This document shows, in pieces, positions 32,060 through 42,448 of a stretch of DNA of 64,000 bases. Origin of the DNA: Evernia prunastri (Eukaryota; Ascomycota; Lecanoromycetes; Lecanorales; Parmeliaceae). The translations under genes were made by a program, and so were the position numbers. The first letter of the stretch is position 1; every line of letters begins with the position of its first letter. The notes beneath the pieces are model-generated. The model had not been told where the DNA came from. It saw only the letters and a program-made list of their open reading frames with translations, and did no database searches. The stretch is taken from contig NKYR01000030.1 of NCBI GenBank assembly GCA_003184365.1, positions 248,001 to 312,000 on the forward strand, given 5' to 3'.

Positions 32060-32929
32060 CTAACCTCCTAACCTCCTACCGAACCCGCCTAAGAAGTTTC
32101 CTCCACCCCTCTTTGCACCCCTCAATCTCCGTCCGCCTTCATCAATATCCATCTCGTCCGCTTCCTCTCCCCCTCCACGCTTCCCCAGCTTGCCTTTCCC
32201 ATCGTCATTTTCGCCCATCTTCTTTGCCACAGCCTTCTCATGCTCGGTTTCCTTCTTCCTCTGTTCTTGAGCCCTCCTCCTGATTTCCCGCACCTGTCCC
32301 TCGATCTCGCCCAAGACGCTCACGCAACGACTGTCCCAGTCCTCCAGCACGGAAACCATGCGGGGGACGGAGCCAGGTTTCAGATCCCGTAGTGGGGCGA
32401 CGGACGACACATCAACACGCTGGGATAGAGTGTCGAGTTTTGCTGTGAGCAATCCGGCGTAGATGGAGCTTATGACGAGATCTTCCAGGGCGCGAGTGGT
32501 GGGGAGGGAGAGCTCTGTGAGCAGGTGTGCGTATGTGAGGGTGGAGGGCGACGTGGAGAGGGAGAGCAATGTGAGCTGGCGGAGCTTCTGCTCCTGGCCC
32601 TTTGAGAGCTTTGGGAGATCTGGGGTTTCTGGATCCGGAGGATAAGCATGTGAGCGCTGCGCAAGAATGCTTTTGGACTGACCTGTGTAATCTGACCACG
32701 TTCCCCAGGCGAAAATTTCCAAGAGGGCGAGGTAAGGCGCGTAGTCATTGGATGCCGTCTGCAGAGCTTGGATGTTGGGCGTTTGAAGAAGCTCGGCGAA
32801 GACAAAGGTATTGGGTGCGGATGTAGCTTGTGTGACAAGATCAGCGGCTGCTCGAGGTGAGTTTGCAGACTTGGAGAGGAGGATGTAGGGTTCAAGGGCG
32901 TTGAGAGCCTTCTGCTGTGTTTGATCCAT
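32060..32929 (-). CDS. CSN7: COP9 signalosome subunit 7
   Basis: Two exons, 32929-32683 and 32628-32060, around a 54-nt intron that stays in frame; splicing gives WGTWSDYTETPDLPKLS, the family pattern, so the read-through form is unlikely. About 271 aa. The PCI domain spans roughly residues 50-200 (YLALLEIFAWGTWSDY; LPKLSKGQEQKLRQLTLLSLS; TTRALEDLVISSIYAGLLTAKLD; VDVSSVAPLRDLKP). It is followed by a helical charged segment and a Gly/Arg-rich tail ending GGFGRRLGG. CSN7 is a scaffold subunit of the complex that removes NEDD8 from cullins; in filamentous fungi the complex links light, development and secondary metabolism. Confidence 0.92.
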   Translation of the reverse strand: MDQTQQKALNALEPYILLSKSANSPRAAADLVTQATSAPNTFVFAELLQTPNIQALQTASNDYAPYLALLEIFAWGTWSDYTGQSKSILAQRSHAYPPDPETPDLPKLSKGQEQKLRQLTLLSLSTSPSTLTYAHLLTELSLPTTRALEDLVISSIYAGLLTAKLDTLSQRVDVSSVAPLRDLKPGSVPRMVSVLEDWDSRCVSVLGEIEGQVREIRRRAQEQRKKETEHEKAVAKKMGENDDGKGKLGKRGGGEEADEMDIDEGGRRLRGAKRGGGNFLGGFGRRLGG

Positions 32930-33691
32930 AATTGATGGCTTTTCCGGAAAGTAAAGATGAAAAGCACATTGATTGTGGTTGGTTGATATATCTTACTGCG
33001 GGAGAACGATGTATGTACTTGAACGCCGTAGGGCTGGCTGGTGTTATCGATAAGGATATGCGGAAAATCACCACTAGGGTATTAGTACCACGGCCTGATC
33101 AAAAGTTATTATCCATCGAGATTAATCCGATCACTGCTGACTTTTTATTAAATATTATCTTAATTCTTAGGCGCTGTCATGGACTCAGGTCCCCATCAGG
33201 CATAGTGACCCATCATCACTGACAAGGCTGGCCCATAGCGAGCAAGGCCAGTCCTACAGCTCAGCCCTACTCTCTGACCCTCTCCAACCTTCATTCTCCC
33301 GTTTCCTAAAATGCTTGCCTGGCCTGCAGGCGATCGATCCTTCACCCTTGATATAAGCCACGTTCATTCGGTCCAAACCGCATCTACGTATCCATCTCAT
33401 TGATTCAAAGTTAAGCCAGACCGGGTTCTGTTCTCTCCCTCCTCTTGGTACTTGTGGATTTTGGGTCGTTAGCGATCGCTGGCTGGACTAGGTGACTGAA
33501 GAGTGAATGAGGGTGGAGTGGAATTGAAGGGGTGGTGGTGAATGTGGTACTCTGCTGCTGTGCCAAAATCTCTTATGCTCTACTCTGGCTGCCATTTGTG
33601 GCCTAGATCTTGGTGTCATTCTCGTGAACTCGCATCCTGTTACATAGGGGGCATTATATATCAAAGCTTCGCCATCAATCTTCAAGCCAAT
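32930..33691. other. intergenic, no gene recognised
   Basis: CSN7 promoter and the 3' flank of the membrane-protein gene. A GCGATCG-containing stretch near 33330 and 33472 is the only notable pattern. Confidence 0.4.
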
Positions 33692-34912
33692 TCAACACCA
33701 GTAACCCGATTGTGCCTCCCCGTGTCGGATCTCGTTATCGCGGTTCCTACCCTCGATGCACGTAGTGATGCCGGCAGTACCGACAACAACACCACCCTTG
33801 CCTACTACATGGCTCTCTTCAACTCTTACCACCGTTGGCGTCGACACGGCGTTCATCTCCGTGACGACGTCAATGGCCAGCGGAGGCGAAATCGTCCCTC
33901 GCTCATCAAACGGTCCCAAGCGCTCCGACGACGTAGCTTTGCTCCTTGGCCAAAGAGCCCTCAGGTAGCTCCCTGCTGCTGCCGAGATGCTGGCTCGCCT
34001 CGCCTTTGAAAAGTATGGAGGACTGCTGCCGTGGCCGCTAGAGTTGAGCTCGGCGAGAGCAATCGCAAAGCTCCTTGATGTGAGCATACGGTGACAATTG
34101 GTGCAGCGACCAGGACCGAGGCGGTACACCTCCATGACTTTGTTGAGGACGGCGAATTCGAGTGTGAGTTTGATGGCGTAGGCCAGCGACTGCGAGGATT
34201 CTTCGTATAACCACTGGCCAGTGGACACTTCAACGACGATGCCGATGTCCAGAGCGATGCACAAGATGTTGAGGTAGATCAGGAAATGCTTTGTGCGACG
34301 CATACCTTCGGGGTCACCGGGTGAGAGCCATATCACGGCGGCACGAATATATATGACGGAGATGATGAGCTCTTGAAGGGTGAAGACGACCAATTGGATC
34401 CGCTCATAGACGTGGTAAACGGATAGCCAGATACCAGCGTTCGCCTGGGTACTCAGAAATTTCTGGAGGGTGGTAGGAACCTGGAAGAGACAGAAATCGA
34501 CAATGATCATGGTAAGAACGGCGCGAAGGATCCGCTTATCGCGCACAACGAGATGTAGACGCGAGTAAAGCACCAGGCTCTGCCCGGTCACCATGCACCA
34601 CCATCCGATGGCAGAGAGAGCTGTATGAAGTTCCCAGGGACAACTGCCCACGAACCATTTCAATATCACACCAATGGAATGGAAAATGATTCCCCAGGAC
34701 GTGACCAACAATGACCAGAAATACAGCGTGTTGTATCTCTTGAAGGTGGTGAGCGCTTTCAGGTCTACCAGGGCGGCCATGTATATGGAGATTGTCAGCA
34801 TGGAGATCAGAATTGATGTTATCGCTGTATCTGCCGGCAGTGGTCCTTCAGAGATGTCCTTGGCCTCTCTGGAAACAAGCATCATTGTCATGATCGACAT
34901 CTTTTTCAGCAA
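33692..34912 (-). CDS. Fungal seven-transmembrane integral membrane protein
   Basis: Single ORF of 406 aa. I count seven hydrophobic segments in the first 270 residues: AITSILISMLTISIYMAALV; LYFWSLLVTSWGIIFHSIGV; ALSAIGWWCMVTGQSLVLYS; AVLTMIIVDFCLFQV; IQLVVFTLQELIISVIYI; HFLIYLNILCIALDIGIVV; and LAYAIKLTLEFAVL. The WGWWCMVTGQSLVLYSRL-like loop and the final VYRLGPGRC resemble the fungal family listed as DUF7703, recalled from memory. The cytoplasmic tail (about 130 aa) is Ser/Arg-rich without a domain. The layout resembles a fungal receptor, but ligand and partner are unknown. No signal peptide. Adjacent genes do not hint at function. Confidence 0.75.
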   Translation of the reverse strand: MLKKMSIMTMMLVSREAKDISEGPLPADTAITSILISMLTISIYMAALVDLKALTTFKRYNTLYFWSLLVTSWGIIFHSIGVILKWFVGSCPWELHTALSAIGWWCMVTGQSLVLYSRLHLVVRDKRILRAVLTMIIVDFCLFQVPTTLQKFLSTQANAGIWLSVYHVYERIQLVVFTLQELIISVIYIRAAVIWLSPGDPEGMRRTKHFLIYLNILCIALDIGIVVEVSTGQWLYEESSQSLAYAIKLTLEFAVLNKVMEVYRLGPGRCTNCHRMLTSRSFAIALAELNSSGHGSSPPYFSKARRASISAAAGSYLRALWPRSKATSSERLGPFDERGTISPPLAIDVVTEMNAVSTPTVVRVEESHVVGKGGVVVGTAGITTCIEGRNRDNEIRHGEAQSGYWC

Positions 34913-36087
34913 GCTTTGGATTAAGTCCCAGGAAAGATTTCAGATAATTTAGGTCTGTTTCCCGCTGGATAATCTTCAACTGTGGTAGATGGATGAGGGA
35001 AGTTGTGAGTGGGGACTTTGCAGCATGAAGTATATTGCAATCCCGGGAGAGATGAAATAAAACTCCACTCAGTGTAGTACTGCGCTGAGAAGGCTGAGCT
35101 GGTGGGACATCCGAAGACTTTTCTGACCTCCTCCTCATCCCCATCGCTGATAGAATGTAAGCTGACCTTGCTAGGTCGAAACGAATGCGAGATATCTGAC
35201 ATGCAGTGCATGCAGACAGACCGCACGAGGCGCACAGATCCTAGTCGTCATATGGTCATGCAAGCGCCAACCAATCAAGAGGCTCTGAATTACTTGGCAG
35301 GAATATCCTCAACCGATCTTCAGCCCCCAGGTGGCATAATATATGTCCGTAACACAGGAAGGGAGAGCTGCGATAGGTGGTTTCTCTGTCGTGGTCAATA
35401 TCCGAAGCCCGTAAGCACGCTGCATTCTATTTGTTTCATCTCGCTTCAGCAGGGCTGTGGACAGAGCCATGATTCTCCCGAAGAAGTCGATCTGAGTGGC
35501 TAGGATTCATACCCTTATCATGCAGGCAGCAGCTCGTCCGCATCTCACCCGCATCTCACCCTGCAGTCGTTGGACTATGTATTGGTTCGTTGGCCGCCAC
35601 AAGATGCCCGGCCGCAACGCTCACGCTAAGGTACGTAAATTCCTACGAGGCTTGGCGGACAGAATGTACAATTGTCCGTCCAGACTATGGTGGAAACAGT
35701 AGTCGAGACCGTGAACTGATAGCCGAGACCAGTCCAGCCTCTAGGCGGACTACGGGCCATGAACAACATAAATAACTTCATTTTGAACGGGTCCAAGCCT
35801 CTTGACCATTAGTTCGCTCAGTCGGGCGCCTTGCATGATCTTGTTGTTGCATCGCATGTATTTTCGCTATACCTCCGACAAACTCATATGTTGTGTTAGG
35901 TACGTTAGCGTTCTTATCAGTCGTGTGCAATTCCCTTTTCGCTATCTGAAACAACGTTCATATATCTGTATGTACTCTAAATATATCTCAGACCCAGAAT
36001 AATAGATTAGTATTGTAATTCAGAGGAAAGAGTAAGGCTATTTAAAAGAAGTGGTGAGAGAATAAGGAGAGAGAAGGGAAAGGAGAG
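34913..36087. other. intergenic, no gene recognised
   Basis: About 1.2 kb with many short ORFs and no domain or splice-consistent model. AT content rises towards the MITE at 36088. Confidence 0.4.
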
Positions 36088-36613
36088 TACTCGTTGTCAC
36101 CTACTAATGCAACACACCTACTAATGCAATACCCTAAAATCCGAAAACTTTATAATTTGTCGTTCCACAACAATATTCAGAGATAAGTGAAAAAAGAAAT
36201 TATAAAACTTAGAAAGCTAGATTTTGAAGATTCAAAAATGTTTCGAATCGAATTTATATTGATGATTGTAGTAGATGATATAATAAAGTTCGTTTAATTC
36301 TTCGGGGGGTCAGCGTAGGTTTAGGGAGGCTTTTAGAGGTGGCATCCCACCCCCCGGATGTACTCGTTGGTGACTTTAATCTCCGGACACATAAAAAATA
36401 GTGCTTTTATTAAGAACACGATATCTCAATAACAATCGGACTTATAATAAAAATTCTGATACAAAGTCTGAAGGAAATCTTTCAAATTACAGCTTCTTCA
36501 CGAATTGATTTCTTTAAAACTTTTTATTGTTGCGTAAGAGCCGCTGTAGTCTGGAGTGTGGATTCTTGATGTGTCCGGAGACTGAAGTCATCATTAGTAG
36601 GTGACAAAGAGTA
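36088..36613. mobile_element. Composite (nested) TA-flanked MITE
   Basis: Outer element: TA then CTCGTTGTCACCTACTAATG at the left and its reverse complement (one mismatch) ending at 36613 TA. The left 270 bp match the MITE at 9139-9449. Inside, at 36361, a second pair begins: TA CTCGTTGGTGACTTTAAT with CTCCGGACACAT, matched by ATGTGTCCGGAG with ACTGAAGTCA at 36569-36590. The inner element thus seems to have inserted into the outer one and replaced its right part. It lies about 235 bp upstream of the esterase start codon. Confidence 0.75.
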
Positions 36614-36849
36614 TCTGGCCTGCAATACCAAGCCGGCATACCTTCCTTTTCTTAGCCTGAGCATGGCTTGGCAACTCTCTGTAAAGTAGTGTATAGTTAC
36701 CCTGCATCAACGTTCACTCCGCTATCACCATGAATCCTCTTCGGCTACTGAGATATCTTTGGCCTGGGGACAAGGCTACGGAACTATAGGCAAATCGACC
36801 ATCTTGCGTGCTTCCAATTGACCAAATTCTTTCTCTCCAGCGAACTACC

Positions 36850-37900
36850 ATGGAACAATTCCTCCTCTTCGGAGATTCCATAACCGAACAATCTAGCTCC
36901 CAAGAAAGTGGCTATGGCTTCGCTCCAGCACTTCAACAAGGTATGCAATTTCCATGTATCACTCTTTAAGTCGCTTCAGGATCTCACAAAACGTGTCCTA
37001 TATTGGGGAGTATTGTCGCTCTGGAGTTGACATCTGCGTAGCATATATTAGACGCCTCGATGTCGTCAATCGAGGACTGAGGTATGGAGCAGACAACTAC
37101 TGCCAAGAACTTCTCACTTAAGTAGTCTCGTTTCCAGCGGTTACAATACTACTTTGGCCCTAAAAGTTCTTCCCAGCATTATGCCAGCGCCCGCCAAGGC
37201 CAAACTTCGCTTCATGGTTAGACGCCGTTGCCGTCGCACCAATGATATTACTGATTAGTGTGGAGATGGTGTTCTTTGGTGCCAACGATGCCTGCAGTCC
37301 AGAAGCAATGAACGGGCAGCATGTACCGCTCGATACGTACAAACAGAATCTCCACGACATCGTTACGCACCCGGCTGTGCGAGCCCAACAGCCCCACCTC
37401 ATCCTGGTCACTCCACCTCCAGTCGAGGAGAGGCTGTTGGAAGAGAGAGTCAAGAGCTTAGGCTACAAGCAGCTCAATAGATTCAACGACGTTACTAGAC
37501 TCTACGCCGACGCGGTACGCGAAGTCGGCGATGCCAATGGCCTTGCTGTATTGGATCTTTGGAACGCCTTCATGACCGAAGCCGGGTGGAAACCTGGCGA
37601 CTCGCTGCCGGGAGCTCTGGATAAACCTGAGAGTCCTGCGCTAAAACGCCTACTTAGTGATGGTTTGACCACTTGTGGAGTCTGATATCCCGATGCTATG
37701 CTGACACAATGGAAGGACTACATTTCAATCCTGACGGGTATCGTGTTCTATATACAGAATTGATGAAATTAATCGAAAAACAGTGGCCAGAGCAAATTCC
37801 AGAAAAGCTATCCTATGTATTGCCGACCTGGGACAATAGTGTTGAGTGGGCAAAGGAAGGTCTTGAGATGGGCAAACGCAATATTGTCCTACATGAATAA
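36850..37900 (+). CDS. IAH1: SGNH/GDSL esterase, isoamyl-acetate hydrolase type
   Basis: Five exons: 36850-36940, 37042-37081, 37138-37216, 37266-37662 and 37716-37900; all phases agree (263 aa). It hydrolyses short-chain acetate esters in the yeast prototype. SGNH blocks are present: block I FGDSITEQ (nucleophile Ser), block II NRGLSGYN (Gly), block III FFGANDAC (Asn), and block V DGLHFNPDGY (Asp and His), formed across the last intron. Exon 4 starts at ATG after GTGGAG (37265), giving RFMMVFFGAND. No signal peptide, so intracellular. Closest to IAH1; other substrates are possible. Confidence 0.88.
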
Positions 37901-38008
37901 GCAAGGGTTTTTTGCAAGATAGTAATTAGAATTACGATAACGACAGCATAAAGATCCATCATCTCGGGTTCCATGTAACCGATTTTCTAATCAAGATGAT
38001 TTTCGCAG

Positions 38009-39256
38009 TCATCTAATGTGACGATCTTCAGACGCATGCTCTTCTTCGTCAACTAATGCACTAGCCAATAGTATCCGCGAGATGTAGGATGGGGACTGAA
38101 AGGCAAGACATAGTCTTTGATGTCTACACACATTCGTGGATGGAGACATCTTGTTAGTGAGATATCTTTCCTTACTGTCAATTAAACTCTTCACCTCTCG
38201 CTTCAGTGAAGTAAGAGCCGCTTCGCTCTCGACGGACGACCGCTCCCCCAGCCCTCCTCCACTTTGCTGGTCGCTTTGAGCTGTGCTCGCTACCTCATAG
38301 GCCCTCGTTATCTGTAAAACATGGTCTAGGATATCTGCGACTCTTTCAAAGTCGTGTTTTCCAAATCCCCTGAATGTCAATGTTGTACTACCAAGCAATA
38401 CTCCCTCACCCTTCACAACAGGTCCAAGTTCCAGGCCTGTTTGATTCAACTTTTCCTCAGCGCTCTTCAGAAGGTCTACTTCGACTGCTACGATTGGAGT
38501 CTGTCCGCCACCTCCATGAACGCTGTACATATTCTGTCGCAAGGAGTCCTGCAACGCAGCTGCATTGGCCAACCCTGCCTCCTGATATGTCCTGAACCAC
38601 AAGCTACTCGCCTGCTTCAACGCGATTGCAATACCCGCGATCGCATGTGCATGCGGTCCGCCCTGGTGCCAAGGAATGACAGCGGCATTTACCGCGCGGT
38701 CCAGCTTCCAGAACCCTTCTGCATCCTTCCAATCCAACCTCGGAACTTGTAGCTCACGACGATAAAAGATGAGAGCACCACGGGGGCCACACAGGGAGCC
38801 CTGGGTGCTCATCGTTACCATATCAACATGGCGGAACGGCGACGGAAGAAGACCGGCAGCGACAATACCCGCATCCGATGAGATGTCAGCTATCAGGTGG
38901 GCATTGTTTTGACGGCTGATTCTTTGAAGAATGGAGTAATTGAGAGGCGTGGATGTGAAAGACGAGTTGGCGAATATGATACTGGGCTGGTATACGGAGC
39001 TTAGGTAGGAAAACGAATCGTAGTCAATGGGACGAAATACGCTGAAATTATGGACCGAAACGAGCTCCAAGTATTTTGAGATGAAGCCACCGCGCAGAGG
39101 CTCAAGACTAAGAATACGCCTGTGAGGAGGGATGAGGGAGGAGCACGCTTGAAGATTTGCAAGGGGGAGGCAATGGGCTGTACGATGGCAGATAATCAGC
39201 TGCTGAGTTGGGCGGACCCTGCGAAGACATGCACTGAACGTTGACTCCCCACTCAT
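38009..39256 (-). CDS. SHMT-like protein lacking the PLP lysine (pseudoenzyme or decaying gene)
   Basis: Clear relation to serine hydroxymethyltransferase along the ORF: ANLQACSSLIPPHRRILSLE, LIADISSDAGIVAAGLLPSPF, GPRGALIFYRRE, PWHQGGPHAHAIAGIAIALKQ and LTFRGFGKHDFERVADIL. In active SHMTs the PLP lysine sits in THKSLRGPRG. Here the stretch reads TQGSLCGPRG, so the His and the Lys are Gln and Gly (38803-38798), and PLP chemistry by this site is impossible. Active-site Asp in MADMAH is altered to IADISS; HQGGPH is kept. The first 20 or so residues (MSGESTFSACLRRV..) are not SHMT-like; the SHMT frame continues upstream in another phase (see 39257-39345). The C-terminal tail (about 100 aa) is unrelated. 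Either a neofunctional paralogue with unresolved introns, or a pseudogene. Confidence 0.7.
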   Translation of the reverse strand: MSGESTFSACLRRVRPTQQLIICHRTAHCLPLANLQACSSLIPPHRRILSLEPLRGGFISKYLELVSVHNFSVFRPIDYDSFSYLSSVYQPSIIFANSSFTSTPLNYSILQRISRQNNAHLIADISSDAGIVAAGLLPSPFRHVDMVTMSTQGSLCGPRGALIFYRRELQVPRLDWKDAEGFWKLDRAVNAAVIPWHQGGPHAHAIAGIAIALKQASSLWFRTYQEAGLANAAALQDSLRQNMYSVHGGGGQTPIVAVEVDLLKSAEEKLNQTGLELGPVVKGEGVLLGSTTLTFRGFGKHDFERVADILDHVLQITRAYEVASTAQSDQQSGGGLGERSSVESEAALTSLKREVKSLIDSKERYLTNKMSPSTNVCRHQRLCLAFQSPSYISRILLASALVDEEEHASEDRHIR

Positions 39257-39345
39257 TCTTGTCTAGACCGAAAGCACGCAGCGCGCGATCTTGACATACG
39301 AGCTCCGGGATAACCTTCCATGTTTGGGTCTAATGCATCGTTCAG
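39190..39345 (-). pseudogene. Out-of-frame N-terminal SHMT remnant
   Basis: Minus-strand translation upstream of and overlapping the SHMT-like ORF gives NMEGYPGAR and, one nucleotide out of phase, CQDRALRAFGLDKNEWGVNVQCMSSQ. Both are strongly SHMT-like. The segment between them that should hold YYGGN and about ten more residues is absent. The frame then shifts again near 39215 before ANLQ. A 40-nt intron (GTCCGC..ACAG) could mend the second shift, but nothing obvious mends the first. No earlier SHMT exon was found. Confidence 0.55.
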
Positions 39346-39523
39346 TCGTAACCCTGTGTTTCATCGAGGCACGCACTTTGGAAGATGCTGCCAACAACTG
39401 ATCTGACGCTCGGCGATGCAAAACCTGCACGAGGGTCCAGCTGCAGGCCGTCTTTCTGCCTTTGATCTTCCTACTTGTTCACGTTCTTATCAACAAGCTG
39501 TTCACTCGAATTGGGGACAATGG

Positions 39524-39873
39524 GTCGCCAACCCGAAGAATCAGTCGGTGGACTTCCAGATCGACTTCGCGTAGGTGATTCGTTTGAGACAACGCTTGCT
39601 TGACAGTCAGCTGATGCTTCAGACAAGGAGAAAAAAGGCGTCTATGTGCCATCACCGTTCTATAAAAGTAAGTTTATGAAAATGTCAGCTTGGACTCGAT
39701 CTTCACATCGCAGCCTTACGCGTCTCGGTACTAATTGTAGTTAAGTTTAGGATGGCGGTGTATGCATTCTTCTGCAGGTTTTCTTCAACCAGCCAATCGC
39801 AAGGATCGAGATGTTGCCCGGCATGCTGCGCCTTCTCCATGAACACTGAAGCCAGGACGGTCCATCAGAAGTA
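39524..39873 (+). CDS. Possible small hypothetical protein
   Basis: A start (MGRQPEESVGGLPDRLR) can be spliced in phase to SADASDKEKKGVYVPSPFYK (intron 39575-39609). From there, through a second intron, it reaches a hydrophobic stretch LRVSVLIVVKFRMAVYAFF and a Cys-rich end. About 90 aa, unrecognised. Two splice junctions in phase argue for it; the lack of any family argues against. Confidence 0.25.
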
Positions 39874-40147
39874 ATCATCCTCCCAGGCATCAATGCACCG
39901 CTCAAATTGAAGCTACGAATCAAGAGAGAGGGATGTGCCGCTTTTCAATATGTTCTTTGTCGTGGCGCCGGCGCCGTAGATTAATTGGCCGTCTGGCGTA
40001 TGGTGGTTGTGTTGCAGGAGCCGAAGTATACCAAGGCAAATCAAGGCAACCGCATATTGACCTATCGCTCTTCAGACCGGTCAAGTATAATGGACTAGTA
40101 GTATAAGAATAATACGGACGAGTGGAATTTGACTGACTGCATGCAGG
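39874..40147. other. ankyrin gene upstream region
   Basis: Spacer with no recognised gene; AT-rich at 40085-40130 just before the ankyrin-type start codon. Confidence 0.4.
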
Positions 40148-42448
40148 ATGGATCCAATATCTGCGATCGCTTCTTGTATAACAATCGCGGCCACAATTCG
40201 CGTCGCGTTGAATCTTATCCAGGACTCCTGTGGCGCTCAGGCGGACATCTTCGCTTTAGCAAATGAGATCTCCGACATTTGTATTGTCCTCCAAGAGATT
40301 GGGGATTCTGTTCAACAGCACAATCCAGCCATATCAGATAAACTCCGCGGTTTGGCGGCATCTGCTGAAGGCGAGCTCAAACAGCTAGGTCTGGAGATCC
40401 AGGAATGGAAGGTCAAGCCGCTCAATGTGTTCGCAAATGTCAGGCGGCTTCGCGGGCTGAGAGTTAGCTCGAAAGCCAAAGCGTAGCGAGAAAGGTTTCG
40501 AAATCTGCGAGCCCAGCTTACGGCTATTCTGACGGGCATCTCGGCGTAAGTCAGAGCTTTGATCGGCTCTATCAACGCCCCTAACATTCAATAGCTGCGG
40601 TTCGTCACGAGTTATACTCGATTTCCGCAATATACTTCTCGTGACAGAATCTATGAGTGCAGACCAGAAACTACTTCAGACCGAGTTGCGTGATGGATTG
40701 CTTCAGCAAAACGATAGTCTATCAAAGATACCCATTCAGCTCACCTCGTCCGCTTCTCAGCGCGCATTGACGGGAGGCATCCACGACGGCGAGGCGACTC
40801 TGGTCCCATCTTCAACGGAAAACTCAACATTGATAGCTAATGTTGATGATGAGGAAAATATGCTAGATGGAGAAGTCAGAAAAGGGGACAGCGCTTCTCC
40901 ATTAGCCAATGGACACCGCAGTCTGAAAGAGATCAGGACGGACACGGCCATTGGATTCTGTATCCGTGCTAAGCACTCTTCTGGCATATCCTGCGAGCCT
41001 TGCTGTATCTGTATTTGCCACAAAGAAAGAAGGATGCGTACACCACAAGCACTTGACAGCCTTATCGGCACGCTCTTTGTCGGTTACTCCGGACTCCCAA
41101 TGTTTATGCACAAGTGTAGTCAACCGTCGTGCCATTCACGATCGCGGCCGTTGGCACACGTGGATTATGTATTCCCACAGTGGTTCCTGGCACGTATGGT
41201 ATCCTTCGTAGTTGCAATGAATGCATCGGGGCCCATGGCTACTTTGGAAATTCCGCGGACGGTCCCCGCCGATGCCGAGCTCTTCACCTTTGCCAAACTG
41301 GGCAACACTGAGGGGCTCATAGACTTATTCAGGAGCGGACGGGCGTCGCCCAATGACATGCATTATCAGAGTGGCGTGACCGCCTTGCATTTTGCCGTGG
41401 CCTTTCAACATTTCAACGTCTGCAAACTCCTCAAGAAGGGGCGGATCCATTCATCTGTAGCAACAGGGGAGGTTCCTCAGGCGCCGACAAAGCCTGGAGC
41501 CGAATTTTCTCTAGAACACTTCGCCTGGAAGGTGAACGTGAGCTCCGCTTGATTTTCCCTTGGTCTAAGACTATTGAGCGGAGGAACTTTTCCGTCCTCC
41601 ACAACATCATATTAGGGTTTTGCGACAAGTCTATAAGAGCAGAATTGCTGGCTTCAACAGCAGAGGTCAATGCCCGAGACTCACTCGGCCGAACGCCGCT
41701 ATCACTAGCTGCGGAAAGAGGCGACGCGGACTCGGTTTCGCTGCTCCTGGCTTCCGGACCCGAACCCTCGACCACGGCCAATTCGGGAAGCACAGCCCTT
41801 TGCTACGCCGCAAGGACCTCTGACTCTACCTGTGTCTCTCTACTGATCAAAACAGGTGCCCAAGTCCGTAGTAAAACAGACTGGGGCCAGACAGCGCTCC
41901 ATTACGCGGCCGCGCACGGCACAGACGAGCGCAACGCGCGGGTTCTGCTCGAAGAGGGTGCGGATCCAAATGCCGTCGACCGAGACGGTAGATCCCCGCT
42001 TGGGTTCGTGCCGATACCCAATCACCTAGGCATCGCCAAATGTCTCCTGGAGTACGGCGCACGCATACGATGTCAGCACCCTTCCATGATCGATCCGCTT
42101 TCCCTGAGTATCGAAGCCAAACGCCATCGACTGGTGGACCTTTTCATTACCCACGGCTTTGACGTGACCACACCGTTGTCGAAAAATCAGACGTTGTTGC
42201 ACATCATTGCGACTTTTGGGGGCGTGAAGATGATGAAGCTCTTTGAGCGGGTGCGCTTCCTTGGTGTGGATGTCGATCAGCGGAACACGGATGATTATAC
42301 GGCACTGGATATTCTGCGTCGTCGCGACGATTGCTCGTCGAAGTTACTAACGGCATTTTCTGCCCTCATCACTCAAAAAGAGACTCGGACCGCGGAGGGT
42401 GGGCAGAAAGAGATGGACTTCTGGGGAAAAGCTGTCGAGGCCCTTTGA
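40148..42448 (+). pseudogene. Ankyrin-repeat protein with fungal STAND-type N-terminus, disrupted
   Basis: The N-terminus MDPISAIASCITIAATIRVALNLI is the typical start of fungal NACHT/ankyrin proteins. It runs to SSKAKA, then TAG (40484-40486). The same frame continues past it as RERFRNLRAQLTAILTGISA, and a good intron (40546-40594) joins CGSSRVILDFRNILLVTESM, so the stop is a point lesion, probably Trp or Gln before. Coding continues to VCKLLKK near 41437. There one base is missing: the frame that follows (GADPFICNRGGSSGADKAW) leads into the second half. The second half has four to six ankyrin units (DSLGRTPLSLAAERGDADSVSLLL; SGSTALCYAARTSDSTCVSLLI; WGQTALHYAAAHGT; DGRSPLGF). A Cys cluster (CEPCCICICHK) lies in the middle. 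Two lesions make a pseudogene likely; sequencing errors are possible. Confidence 0.75.

Noticed and set aside
36850..42448. Esterase + SHMT-like + ankyrin region as a metabolite gene cluster
   Set aside because: No backbone synthase, P450, transporter or pathway regulator is present.
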